This document shows, in pieces, positions 48,568-58,314 of a stretch of 64,000 nucleotides of DNA. The notes under the pieces are model-generated. The model was not told the origin of the DNA, did no database searches, and saw only the letters and a list, made by a program, of their open reading frames with translations. Positions within the stretch are counted from its first letter, which is position 1. Each line of letters starts with the position of its first letter. Source of the DNA: Diphasiastrum complanatum. Its lineage: Eukaryota > Streptophyta > Lycopodiopsida > Lycopodiales > Lycopodiaceae. The stretch covers positions 23,150,801 to 23,214,800 of the forward strand of contig CM055106.1 in NCBI GenBank assembly GCA_029204225.1, read 5' to 3'. The position numbers and the translations under genes were made by a program.

Positions 48568-50061
48568 CTATTCATCATCAGATCTTGTATCAGATTCTAT
48601 GGTAGTACTGTCATGAAGAAATTCTTTGCTAGCGTATGCATCTAATAGATGTGCATTATCCTTATTTCCACTAAGCTCAATATAAGTGGAATACAATGAA
48701 TAATGGGAGCTCCTTAAAGGAACATTCCCATCAGTAAAGCCTAAAATATTCAAAACATAAGATCTTTTGACAAAAATGATCTTATTTGTCTTAACAAATT
48801 TATGTCCTCCTAGATAAAATGATAAAGCTTTAACTGTCATTATAAGACTCTCCCCGACTGGGCTCAGCTTGGAATGAGCAATACAGATCTCATTCTTCAA
48901 GAAATGCCAAAGATAGTGGCCCAATCCATTGTCCCTCTGAACGAGGATGTGTGTTGTCTGAAACCACCTCGTCTCGCAACAAAATCATCTATTATGAGAG
49001 CATCCTGCAGTAGGAAATATGTTAGCAAAAACACATTCAGTGATTGAAAACATTCAAATGCAAGGAAGATTAAACACTTACACATTCTTCATCATCAGCA
49101 GCAACCAGATCAGGATGATCAATATAATGACCACGTACTGAAGTAGAATCATCAATGAAATGCATTAATGATGGACGAGGGAAGCTCATCTGGGATTGAA
49201 ATGCCGTGAATTCTTCATCGGATGGTCTGCCTCGTCCATCCTCAGCTATATTTGATAAAGTCTTATTCAAGCATTCGTCACCGGTCATAAGACCCTCCTC
49301 ATCATCAAAATCAATACCAGCAACAAGGTCATCTGTCTCAAAATCTACAAAGTCGGAGAATTCAGAAATTGTGCCGGATAATAAACATAGGACCTCGTCC
49401 TCACGATAGTCAAAAAATTTGCAGAATTGTCATTAATATAATATACAGACAAATTGAAAAGACATTTCGAATCCTCCATAGATTTGGATTCATCATCAGA
49501 TGTATTTTGGCCAATGAAAGAATCCCGGAGAACATCAGTTTTTAAATCAATGAAGTCACTTTCTTTATCAGGAGTGTCGATAAAAACGTGACTGATATCC
49601 TTAATGGCTGACTGAACAGAGGAGGGTGCAAAAGGAGGGTCAGCAACAGGAACTTCATCATTATCTGGGATCTGAACTAACAAAAAAAGTACGAAACCAC
49701 TCTGATATTCAACCAATCGACATTTCTTGTTGCAATACGGACACATAGAACTACTTTTGAAAAGATCAAACAATTTGGTGAACATTCTATCCAGTCTATG
49801 TCTAAAAGCTGGGAAGAAATGAACAAGATCAGTATAATGCATGTACTGGAGTTGACCTATGGAGAAAATATGCTTGCTAAGTATATCTCTGAATCTGACA
49901 TAATGTTCATAAGATACGTCAGAATTTGGTTGTGCAGTCCTGAAAACATGTAGATATGGCCTGAATAGGCTGTGGAAGTAGTCCAGATTTTCAGTAATCC
50001 CAAATTCACTCAGAAATGAACTCAAGCCTGATTCTTGTGAGGATGATGAGGAAGAGGCCAT
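48568..50061 (-). CDS. Unknown acidic protein with CX2CX3C cluster (insert gene 2)
   Basis: Start at 50,061 (GCCATGGCC context, MASSSSSSQESGLSSFLSEF). The first 110 residues look helical, followed by CPYCNKKC, a likely metal-binding cluster. An acidic stretch follows, a frameshift or tiny intron is needed near 49,420, and the reading continues through TGDECLNKTLSNIAEDGRG to ADDEEC. A donor GTAAGT lies at 49,081. Two acceptors are possible: 49,004 (gives DALIIDDFVARRGG, then a stop) or 48,957 (gives TTHILVQRDNGLGHYLWHF and stays open to the stop at 48,568). I recognise no family. It converges on the transposase-like gene with a gap of about 110 bp and diverges from the histone-like gene. Confidence 0.55.
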
Positions 50062-50860
50062 GGCAGTAGCGTGAATATCGCACTTGTGCGCGCGGAAGAA
50101 CTGAACCAAAACTAACTATCAAAATGGCGCAGAAGATGGATATGTATGGTAGACAGATACAGAATATCGCACTTGTGTGCAAGTAGGTATACTTGCAAGC
50201 AAACGGACAGCAATGAGCGCGCACAAAAGCGATATGTTGCGAATTTCGAGAACGCAAAAGGTAAAAAATTATTCGGTTTCCATGTCATTTATACTAAATT
50301 TTCACACGTGTGGTCAACGGACTTATGACACGTGTCTACTTTCAATTCGACAACAGGCGCAGGCACGTGTGAGATGACACCTACACACGTGTGAAATGAC
50401 ACCTAGACACTTGTCGTGTGTTCATTCGATTGCTCATAAACATGTGTCGCTCTCATTTCGATCGTACAAATCCCACACGTGTAGTGTGACAGGGTGACAC
50501 ATGTCGCTCTCGCATTTGTCCGTACAACTCCCACACGTGTGACAGGACGTTCTTTCGCACGTGCGAACCCCGATGATAAAATCACAAATTTCGATGAATT
50601 TTTTCACTTTTTTTTTTCGCTCCGCATATCGCATTTGTGCGCGCCCTTCACAATTAAAATTCCTCCTACTACCTTCCATGCGCACAGGTCTGATACGTCT
50701 TCCTACGTGTCACCCCATATCGCACTTGTGCGTCCTTCCTCAAATCTAATCATTCTCTCCGATATTCGGCTCGCATAGGTCCGATATACCGTACATTCTG
50801 TCCGTACATAGCGGTCCTCTGCGATTTCTTTATCATCCCTTCCTTCTCATCCTAATCTTC
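50062..50860. promoter_or_regulatory. Divergent promoter region with CACGTG-type palindrome array
   Basis: The 0.8 kb between the divergent genes 2 and 3 is dense in E-box/G-box words. Exact CACACGTGTG is at 50,303, 50,384 and 50,532; CACGTG variants lie near 50,327, 50,363, 50,474 and 50,553; CATGTG/CATGTC variants near 50,440 and 50,499. A second motif, ATATCGCA(C/T)TTGTGCG, recurs at about 50,072, 50,163 (variant), 50,625 and 50,715, with an inverted variant near 50,218-50,242. Nothing here is coding. A role in co-regulating the two genes is inferred. Confidence 0.6.
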
Positions 50861-52607
50861 ATGCACAAGTCCGCTATCACATAGTCCACGCCCACGGATA
50901 GGAGAAAGCAGACAAGGAGAGACTTCTTTTCTCCTGGCTCATCCTCATCTCCTGCGGTTGCCATCACACCACCTGCTAGACCTAGAACGCGCAACCGCAG
51001 CAGGTGGCTCTCTGAGATACACAAGTATCAGAGGTCAATAGCTTTGTTAATCCCAAGAGCTCCATTCTACCGTGCTGTCCGGAAATAACAAGAAATGATC
51101 TTGGACAACACGTTAGATTCACACTGAGTGCTCTTCAGTGCCTTCAGGAGGCTGCTGAAAATTATATTAGCCTTTTTTTTTAGGATTCTTTTTTGCTTGC
51201 CATCCATACCAAGAGGGTTACCATAATGTCCAAGGATTTTCAGCTTCTGATGAGAATGAGAGATAGGTACTGTAGGTTACATGTATCTCAGCCTGCTGCT
51301 CCTAGACCAACTCTTGTAGATAGGACTCATATTCCTACGAAGCGTCCTAGGAAGCAGACAGCCCCCAAGCGTGCTCCTAAGAAAGTGAAGCCAATCTCAA
51401 AATCCATTGTAGATAATGTTGCTGTTGATAATGCTGTAAATATAGCTACCTCTGTTTTGGATACTCCTATAATTCCTGTAGATACTACACTTCCACCTCC
51501 TCCTCCTCCTCCCAGTTTCTATACATATATAGATTCGGATGATTATCTTAAATTTGAGAAAGACATATCGGATGCTATAGATACAATTGGTACTCCTTTT
51601 TGTTTTAGACTAGAAGAATTTGATTTTAGTATTAATTTTAGAGTTCTAGATTGCTTGGATCTCAAAGACAGACGAGCTTCTATCAGTGATCCTGTGATAG
51701 AGTCCGGGCTGACACTCTTGCAATTTGACATTGCAAGAGATTCATCAAACGAGTTGCTAGTGCTGAGTAACTTTCTGCTCCAGGCCTTCAAGGAGAATAA
51801 TGACACTTTGTCACAGTGTCTGACAAGTGGATTCACACAGCAACAAAGTATCTGGTCATTCCTTATCATACCAAGTAAGATATATTAAGTGCTTCTTCCT
51901 ATTTTATGCATTAACATTGACATTTTCAATTTAAATAGTTCTCAAAATTGTCGCTAAAGTACTTTCAATCTTATTTTGCAATGACCACTGGAGTTTAAAC
52001 CTGATCTCTATTAAGATATCTGTAAATAATATTATTAAATGTTCTTGTGTCAAGATGAATTCGGTGAGAGATACGCATAAGGATGTAGATATATTCATTC
52101 CATATCTAAGTAAATATATTTCTATAGACGTTCCCCATTCCGTGGACTGGCAGATCGTCAGCTTGGAGGTAAACTCTGTCTTTCTTAATAGCATTTTGAA
52201 ATCAGGTATCTAATGAAATATTTTAAATTTAACTCATTCTGTTTCATAATTGATTTCTTGTGTGCTGAATTATTTTGCAGTCACCCCAGCAAAATGATTC
52301 ATTCAGTTGTGGGTGGTACACACTATACAATGCAAAGCTGTTTTTTGAGTGGTTCATCCTTCAACAAGATGTTGATATTTCTAAGGTGATAAATTCTGTT
52401 GATTCTTATTTTGGAATCATGATTAGTTTTCTATTCTGGTGATGTTATTGGCCATTACTAATACATGAATGTTCTATTTTGCAGTTTACACTTCTTGAGT
52501 ACACATCAAGCCAGGTGTACAGATTTAGACAAGAAATTATCCTGAGTATACTGGCTCGGGCAAGGCTTCAGCCTCCCTTATTGATGATGGTGCAAAGGAT
52601 GATGTAG
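50861..52607 (+). pseudogene. CENH3-like histone H3 fold joined to a ULP1/C48-like cysteine protease
   Basis: Exons about 50,861-51,874; 51,939-52,168; 52,281-52,385; 52,485-52,607; the three introns (64, 112 and 99 bp) are GT-AG and splice in phase. Histone part: tail-like DRRKQTRRD, then WLSEIHKYQRS, LLIPRAPFYRAVR, TLSALQCLQEAAENYIS and LLAIHTKRVTIMSKDFQL. LLIP, the I-T after the alpha-1 helix and KDF are CENH3-like; H3 has LLIRKLPFQ and KDIQ. A Lys/Arg-rich then Pro-rich linker follows. Protease part: IIPI, FCNDHWSLNLISI (catalytic His), MNS where family members usually have D-S, and SPQQNDSFSCGWY (oxyanion Gln and catalytic Cys). Damage is confined to the histone part: TAG at 50,882, a 1-nt deletion at 51,083 and TAG at 51,181 (where H3 has Glu). 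From 51,184 to the stop the frame is open. C48 enzymes cleave SUMO-type tags (family knowledge). Confidence 0.75.
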
Positions 52608-52816
52608 TTATACTAAATTAAGATTAGAAAAAATATAGATAGCATAGAACAAAAATACATGTATAGACTTCATAGAAAAATATACATTGATATATCAAAT
52701 GCTGCTCCAATTTATGAATTTGGGAGCACAAAATACATGTATAGATGCCCAACTTGGGCTTTCATTTATTGAATGAAAGGGTGTATACACAAATTTTTAC
52801 TAAAGTTTATTTGAAA

Positions 52817-54187
52817 CTATTGTTCTCCCACAATGGTGATTGTTGTAGGTAGATCTTTGCAGCACGTTATCAGCTCCTGTCTTTTTCGCATCTGTGACAT
52901 GGCAAATATTAGTGAATGTGCAATTGTAAATGATAACATTTTCTAAAATTTTGTTCTATTTTGAAATGGCAATAAACATAAAGTACTTACGAGTCTTCCG
53001 TTGATGATAAATCTAAAATATGTTGGTAGATTGGTTTGTAATAACATGAGCTCTGTTATGATAAAATCAAGCTTCCAGTGCTCTTCCACCTCAACCATAG
53101 TCAAATATTTCTCATTGTAGATAATGCTTATCTCCATTCGGTTTGTGTGACCATTTAGTTCAAAGTCTTGATCCAGTGGTAGCCATGTACCTTCAATTTT
53201 CTTGTATCTCTGGTAGCTAAATGTGAGACTGAGCATTTGCTTTTTGATATGATAACGAAAGATCATTGAGGACTTTTTAATCCTACATTCTATGTCACTA
53301 TTTGTTTTACTATCCCAGCCTTGATCCATGAGATCTGACAAAGTCTCATTTGATAAATCCTTGCAAATAAATAAAGTTGGTGTCCTACGAACACTAGCAC
53401 TCGAGAAAAAATCAACAAATGTATGCAATGAGATAAACCAACTTAGGTGAACAATTTTCGAGCCTGTGCTTATCTTCATAGCATTTTTTATATCAATGAG
53501 TAGCTTGCATCTCAAATGCTATCAGGAGTAGGCCACTCATCACTTTGAAAACTAGGCAATGGAATTGCTTCGAGCTTGCCAAAACCTCCATATGTTTGTG
53601 GCGTATATAAAGATTCACAAAAATAGATACACAATTTGCAAGTTCCTTTGGACTTCTTCCTCTGTATTGTAGCTTTCCAACATCAGAGTGAATCACGTCT
53701 AATATTCCTGCAAGTGATTTTGCGGGCTCCCATTCACTTATGCATGATGGATATAAATCTGAAAGAAAAAAACAATGTTGAAGCATTTAAATCATAATCT
53801 GAAGAGCATCAATAAAGGAAATCACCTATGATTGCTGTAGAGTGCATATGTTTTAATATACTTACAATTACATTTTTGATGATCATGAGGATTGATATCA
53901 TGTACTTTGATTTCTGAATGCATATATACATGTTGCACTAAGACTTCTGATATCGATTGACCTCCCGGGGTAGTCTTAAATTCCAAAATTTTTGCTTTCC
54001 AATAAGATTTGTAAGTCATTTTTGCTCTTTTCTTTTGTCGAAAATTGCCCTTTGATGATGGATGCAACAATACCCATGAGTTCTTCGTATATTTTGTTGG
54101 CTTCCAGTTATCAACTTCATCTTTCTCATTGTAAAGAATCACAGAATCGATTGTAGATCTGGATCTCCTCGCCGTTGCTATTTTCAA
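52817..54187 (-). CDS. Unknown protein, possible BAH-like N-terminus (insert gene 4)
   Basis: Exons 54,187-53,866; 53,758-52,991; 52,891-52,817, with GTAAGT donors and CAG acceptors; both junctions are in phase (last exon MRKRQELITCC to a TAG at 52,817). Exon 1 has SWVLLHPSSKGNF, SYWKAKILEF and SEVLVQHVYMHSEI, a pattern like BAH domains (W-x-A-x-I-x-E-I...V-x-(V/I)-x-(W/H)-x-Y-x-x-E), which bind nucleosomes or histone tails. This is suggestive only. In exon 2 the frame appears to move to CESLYTPQTYGGFGKLEAIP around 53,600 and back near 53,515, so two indels are likely. The C-terminal part (HWKLDFIITELMLL, YFRFIINGRL) is unrecognised. It converges on the histone/protease gene with a gap of 209 bp. 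Confidence 0.5.
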
Positions 54188-54558
54188 AGCTTGGGCGTCA
54201 AAAATCTCTCTGATATGTTACTTAATTTTAATTTTTTGTATCACATTTTATCTAATGTAAATGCCAACATAGTCACAGTTACTGCGTATACCATATTTTA
54301 TGTAACTATACATACTATATTTCTATAACTGTAACTAGTATAGTTAGAAAATTTCATTATACTAACCAGCATAGTAAAGTAAATTTAACTTGAGATATTG
54401 ACGTCGGGCAGATTAGCACGTGTCGGGCAGAAAAAAGAAACCAATGGGATACGTCCATGCTGCCCGGACACAAATTTCAAAGTTTTCTATATTGAATTTT
54501 TTTTTCTTAGTTAATTTGAACTACGTTATGTAGATTTCAAATCCGTGTATTTTGATTG
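54188..54558. other. Right end of the insertion
   Basis: Promoter side of gene 4 plus terminus, noncoding. GTCGGGCAG occurs at 54,403 and 54,422 and a near-inverse CTGCCCGGAC at 54,460, giving a potential imperfect hairpin about 100-150 bp from the end. Confidence 0.5.
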
Positions 54559-55165
54559 GGCCTGGTGACGGTAGAGTACCATGGAAATAGGCGAAGCTTT
54601 TCAGTTTCAAAGGTATCTCCATAAAAATGGCATGCATTATCAAAGTCTTGGAGAAATCGAACTAGGTTAGATTCGCCATCGTACTTGGGTGCATCGATAC
54701 GTGGAATTCAGATAGAATTCGTGGAGCTGCTGGAGGACTGATCTTGATGAGATTTAGCCTCAGTGAAGCTGGTGAATTCTAGGACAGATTTGGTGAGAAA
54801 TAAGGGATTTTGACAGTATATCAGGCTGTTTTCTCAAAATTTGACTGTGGTCAGAATTTGTGGAGGTGATAAAATGAAAGATCAGGGTGTGTTAGGGCTG
54901 TAGACAGGCTAGCAAATTCTGATATACCTTTTTGGTTGTGAAAAAGGTCACTTGGGTCACTTCTTTTGAAGAAAATGCCCAAGTTGGCTCTTTTGTTGCT
55001 TTTCCCCGGTTGAAGAAGTTGCTCTACAGCTCGTGTAGGACCTGGAGAAACGATTCGTGTTGTTTGTTGGTAGATAAAGACAAGCACACAAGCAAACATA
55101 CAACATGGAAGCAAAAAATACACAAAAAAAAAGGAGAAGAAGCTAGATAAAAAAATACTTAAAAA
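54559..55165 (-). pseudogene. Gypsy gag N-terminus and leader
   Basis: Right to left after about 400 bp of leader: PRIDAPKYDGESNLVRFLQD, FDNACHFYGDTFETEKLR, LFPWYSTVTR. This is the start of a Retrotrans_gag domain (P-x-Y-x-G...F-L-x-x-F...L-R-L-F-P). The frame ends exactly where the 9.28-kb insert begins. A stop lies at about 54,710, before the PRIDAP block, so the true gag start is unclear. Confidence 0.85.
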
Positions 55166-55180
55166 GCAGCAACGTCGCCA
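55166..55180 (-). other. Gypsy primer-binding site
   Basis: Minus strand TGGCGACGTTGCTGC, one base after an LTR-type end (CTTCCAACA). Close to the tRNA-Asp-type PBS (TGGCGCCGTTGCCGG) of many plant Gypsy elements. Confidence 0.7.
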
Positions 55181-55181
55181 A

Positions 55182-55675
55182 TGTTGGAAGTACACATGCC
55201 ATGGCTAAAGTTTATTGACAGATACTCATACGTGGTCTTACAAAACACATGCCACGGAGTTTTATTTCTTTTTTTTTTTTATTTTCTCTGTGTTAGCACA
55301 GTTGCTAACATTTTCCATTAAAGGCAACATGGATAGAAACTTGATGATGGAAAGCGTTATTTAAATTTTTTGCTTTCTAATATATTTTATTATGCACCTT
55401 AAATCTTTGTTGGATATAATTAATGAAAGTCCACTTGCCATTGCTTTGATCTTTCACGTTAGATTCAATTGCAACACACAAACTCATATATAGTGTTGCA
55501 AGCTTTAGAAGTAAGAAGCTTTGCATAATGAGCAAGTTGAATGTTTTTTAACTTCGTTTGTACTTATTATCGTTGAGTCATGGATTACTTCAATAAGGAT
55601 GCTTTTAAACAAGTTTGATGGAACACAAAGTTGGAGTAGCTGTTCATTTTCTTAAGAACTATTTAGGCTAGCGGC
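55182..55675 (-). mobile_element. Gypsy 5' LTR, right limit not found
   Basis: Begins (as an LTR 3' end on the minus strand) with CTTCCAACA next to the PBS at 55,166-55,180. No opposite TG terminus could be chosen with confidence. Otherwise AT-rich noncoding sequence. Confidence 0.4.
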
Positions 55676-55832
55676 TCCGGGGTTGGAAGAGAGAGAAGGG
55701 AGGGAGTCAGTACGGGGGAGGGAGGGAGGAAAGGACGGGGGAAGGGGGGAGCGGGGGGTTGGGGGGGGGGGGGGAGCATTGTACCCCATGCCCCCTCCCA
55801 GCTTTTTTTTTTTTGAATTTTTTTTTTTCATT
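55676..55832. repeat. G-rich low-complexity tract followed by T runs
   Basis: GGGA/GGAGG-rich sequence with G runs of 6 and 14 near 55,752-55,775, then T10-T11 runs near 55,804-55,830. Several G runs of at least four make quadruplex formation possible. Frames through it are compositional artefacts. Confidence 0.8.
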
Positions 55833-56809
55833 TTGGGCCCCCATTTTCTCTCTGCGTCGCATGCCCCCGTACATTCACACAGACACCATCGACCGCCCAC
55901 CATCGATGGACACACTTCGTTAGTCTATATTAATTTAAAGAATAGCGTTTCTACTCACGGTGCCCACTAACATGTCCATTTACTACATTTATTGCATGTC
56001 ACATCAACCATTTACTACATGCATCTGCAGCTCTTCTTTCGAGCTCCTATTTCGCCTCATCGTGTAATTTTCTCAGGCATCGTATTCAAGGACTAGCATA
56101 GATCAAGAGGTCATCTAAATTTCGTTCGAACTTCTAATCTGAATTCCACCGTGAAGAGGTCAGTGGTCATTCACACATCCCGTAGTACTGTGAGTTGATA
56201 GGCAATTTGAAGTAGCTTAGATTATATAAAGAATTACTACTCCAGACAGTGTTAAAAATATTTTATAGATAACATTGTCTGGCATACTTAGATCCACAGT
56301 ACATGCCAAAGGAATGCAAATCTATTGTTCAGTGCTGATATTTTCAGTCGGTGTCCTTAATTGATGTAGTAAAGACAATATTTCAGAGCGCTTTGATGCT
56401 ACTGATGCTCAATGTCATCAAATAGTTTGCAAGAATACACAAATATTGAAAGCGATCGAGAAGCTATGAGAAATTTTTTAAGGCTTGAAAGCGGAATGTG
56501 GTTGATCGGAAGAAAGCTTAGTACATAAAAGCTAAACCACTTGGGATTCAGAATGCTTACCATGTTCTCTCTTGCCATGATTCTTTCTTGAACCCGTTGA
56601 GGATATATGAGTTGGTTGGTTCTTTCTTGGTTCTTGGTGTAGCGGATCTATCAGCTCCACAATGCAGGTAGCAAGAAGCTATTGTCAGGTATGTTCGTTG
56701 TTTTGTATATTTTCTATCACTAGAATCGTATGTCTGGTCCTCGTTTGCACAGCTTTTTACTGAACTTGTTCATCTACTAAACATGAATATGGTTCTTCCT
56801 TTGTTGCAC
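55833..56809. other. Noncoding DNA, nothing recognised
   Basis: No protein motif, RNA gene or repeat unit supported. Confidence 0.5.
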
Positions 56810-57338
56810 ACTAAACACACCAATAGCTTTTGATTTTGAGATTTCCTCTGTGCTTCCGCTATACCATGTCGATAATCATTGACCTTTTTGTGTACAAACT
56901 CTGTGTCCTATAGATTGCTTCTCTTTTCATGTCGTTGCTGAGTGACATGTTTGCTTATAGTCTCGACATTGTAGAGATGCAGACCTTGTCTCCATAGAGA
57001 GATATTTGATTTCTAAAATTTTCAAAATGGAGGGAAAGACATTTCAAATTTCAAACTGTGCATACAAATTTTTCTTCTGTCGCTGCACAATGAACACACC
57101 AATAGCTTTTGATCTTGATATTTCCTCTACACTTCCGCTATACCATGTTGAAGTTCATTGACCTTTTTGTGTGCAAACTTTTCGTACAATAGAGCGCATT
57201 ACTCGTCCCTTGCCGTCGATGAGTGATCTGTTTGCTTACAGTCTTTACATTGTAGAGATGCACCTCTTGTCTCGATAGAGAAATATTTGATGTCTAAAAT
57301 TTTCATAATCTAGGGAAAGACATTTCAAACTGATATCC
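56810..57338. repeat. Tandem duplication, period about 278 bp
   Basis: Copy 1 at about 56,810-57,060 and copy 2 at about 57,088-57,338 share ACACACCAATAGCTTTTGAT, CTTCCGCTATACCATGT, CATTGACCTTTTTGTGT, CATTGTAGAGATGCA, TCTAAAATTTTCA and GGGAAAGACATTTCAAA in order. They differ at many sites, so the duplication is old. Noncoding. Confidence 0.9.
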
Positions 57339-58314
57339 TCAATATAGTACAGTGGCACCTAAGTGGTCTTCGATAGCACACTTGATGGAGGGAACGAAAT
57401 TTTAAATCGATAGCGTAAGAAATAGAATAGAAAGCTAGAATAAGAGAGATAGCTAAATACTATGCCCAAAGCAATTTTCAAGAATATCTATAAAAAATAT
57501 GTATAGATATAGATATTTTATCCTACTAATTTGAAAAAGTAAACAATATGGTCTCATGTGGCCTCATATGGTCAAAATAATTCAAATCTTTTCTTTGACT
57601 ATAAGACAATACGATAATTCTCTCTTGCTTTTTAGAGGATACTCCCACATGGCCTCATTTCGATAGATCCTAACTAGAGCTCAATGAAGTTAAATGTTTT
57701 TCTTGGAAAGAGTTATAGATAATGTTCATTCACAAAATACATATAGAAAAATAGATATTTCTTAATGTTTATGATGCTTAAGCAAGTGGTTTTCTTGGAA
57801 TTCATGCTCTATAAACATTATTTAGCTTTTTAGCTTTTTGAACGATAGTCCCACATAGTCTCCAATTTTCACAAATGATGTTCCACATACCAAGGTCTCT
57901 TTTATACCTTACTCATGCCTAGCACTCTCATGTTCAAATCTGAACTGTGAAAATGAACTAGTAAACTTGAACATTGTGCGAGTTGGAATAGTATTTTTTG
58001 TCTTGTTTATTAGAAGACACATGTACTAGCCGACTCGAACATTGCTCGACTTGGCTGGATCTGGTCAACTATTTTTTATCTTCATTGTGTGCAATGATTT
58101 TTAGGGTAGTGTTGCTGAGGAAATTTTCTTGAGGACCTTATGTATGCCCAGCATTGTCATTCTTGAATTCCAACTGGAATAATGAAATAGCCAACTCAAA
58201 CACTTCTTGAGTCATAAATATATTCTATCATTGGAAGTTTAGGATAGTGTTGCTGAGGGGTTTTATTGAAACCACATGATGTTATTATCATCTCAAAAAC
58301 AACTTTTTTTATAC
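57339..58314. other. Noncoding DNA with isolated minisatellite-like units
   Basis: Contains outlying words related to the 58.3-58.7 kb minisatellite (ACTTGAACATTGTGCGAGT near 57,965, GACTCGAACATTGCTCGACT near 58,035). No gene. Confidence 0.5.

Larger units (their letters stand above)
45281..54558. mobile_element. 9.28-kb four-gene insertion, undescribed mobile element candidate
   Basis: Limits are set by the interrupted Gypsy gag: left flank ends GATCAGG at 45,280, right flank begins GGCCTGG at 54,559, and the deduced empty site GATCAGGCCTGGTGAC gives continuous gag. The flanks share GG, so any target-site duplication is short (2 bp; at most about 5 bp, AGGCC, if one mismatch is allowed in each copy). 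The ends are ACATTAGAGG... and ...TTTTGATTG with no convincing terminal inverted repeat. The insert holds four spliced genes: transposase-like (+), unknown CX2CX3C protein (-), CENH3-like/ULP1-like (+), and a possible BAH-like protein (-). They form two convergent pairs separated by a divergent 0.8-kb promoter region. Confidence 0.8.
40033..55181 (-). mobile_element. Ty3/Gypsy element interrupted by a 9.28-kb insertion
   Basis: Minus-strand order: PBS at 55,166-55,180, leader, gag N-terminus (to 54,559), foreign insert (54,558-45,281), rest of gag, protease, reverse transcriptase, RNase H, integrase (ending 40,033). Gag reads FPWYSTVTR on one side of the insert and PDLASWTTFKDALIKHF on the other, rejoining in frame with a shared CC (GG on the plus strand). 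The reverse transcriptase and integrase resemble the non-chromoviral (Athila/Tat-like) group: no chromodomain is visible. The 5' LTR extends right of 55,182; its far end and the 3' LTR were not located. Confidence 0.88.

Noticed and set aside
51126-51183. T-rich run ending TAG read as an intron acceptor inside the histone-like exon
   Set aside because: It looks like a good acceptor, but histone H3 similarity runs straight across it (ENYIS...F, then D-S-F-L-L-A-I-H) in the same frame; an intron there would remove alpha-2 residues that are present. A Glu-to-stop mutation fits better.
45435-54281. 13-bp word ATAGTCACAGTTA at 45,435 and again at 54,269 as terminal repeats of the insert
   Set aside because: The copies are direct, not inverted, and lie 150-280 bp inside the borders fixed by the gag reconstruction. 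Probably chance or shared promoter words.
45281-54558. Insert as a Helitron
   Set aside because: Ends are not TC...CTRR, insertion is not between A and T, and no Rep/helicase domain is seen.
54851-55195. Minus-strand frame with hydrophobic N-terminus resembling a signal peptide
   Set aside because: Lies in the Gypsy PBS and leader; the hydrophobic run comes from the T-rich strand of an A-rich tract.
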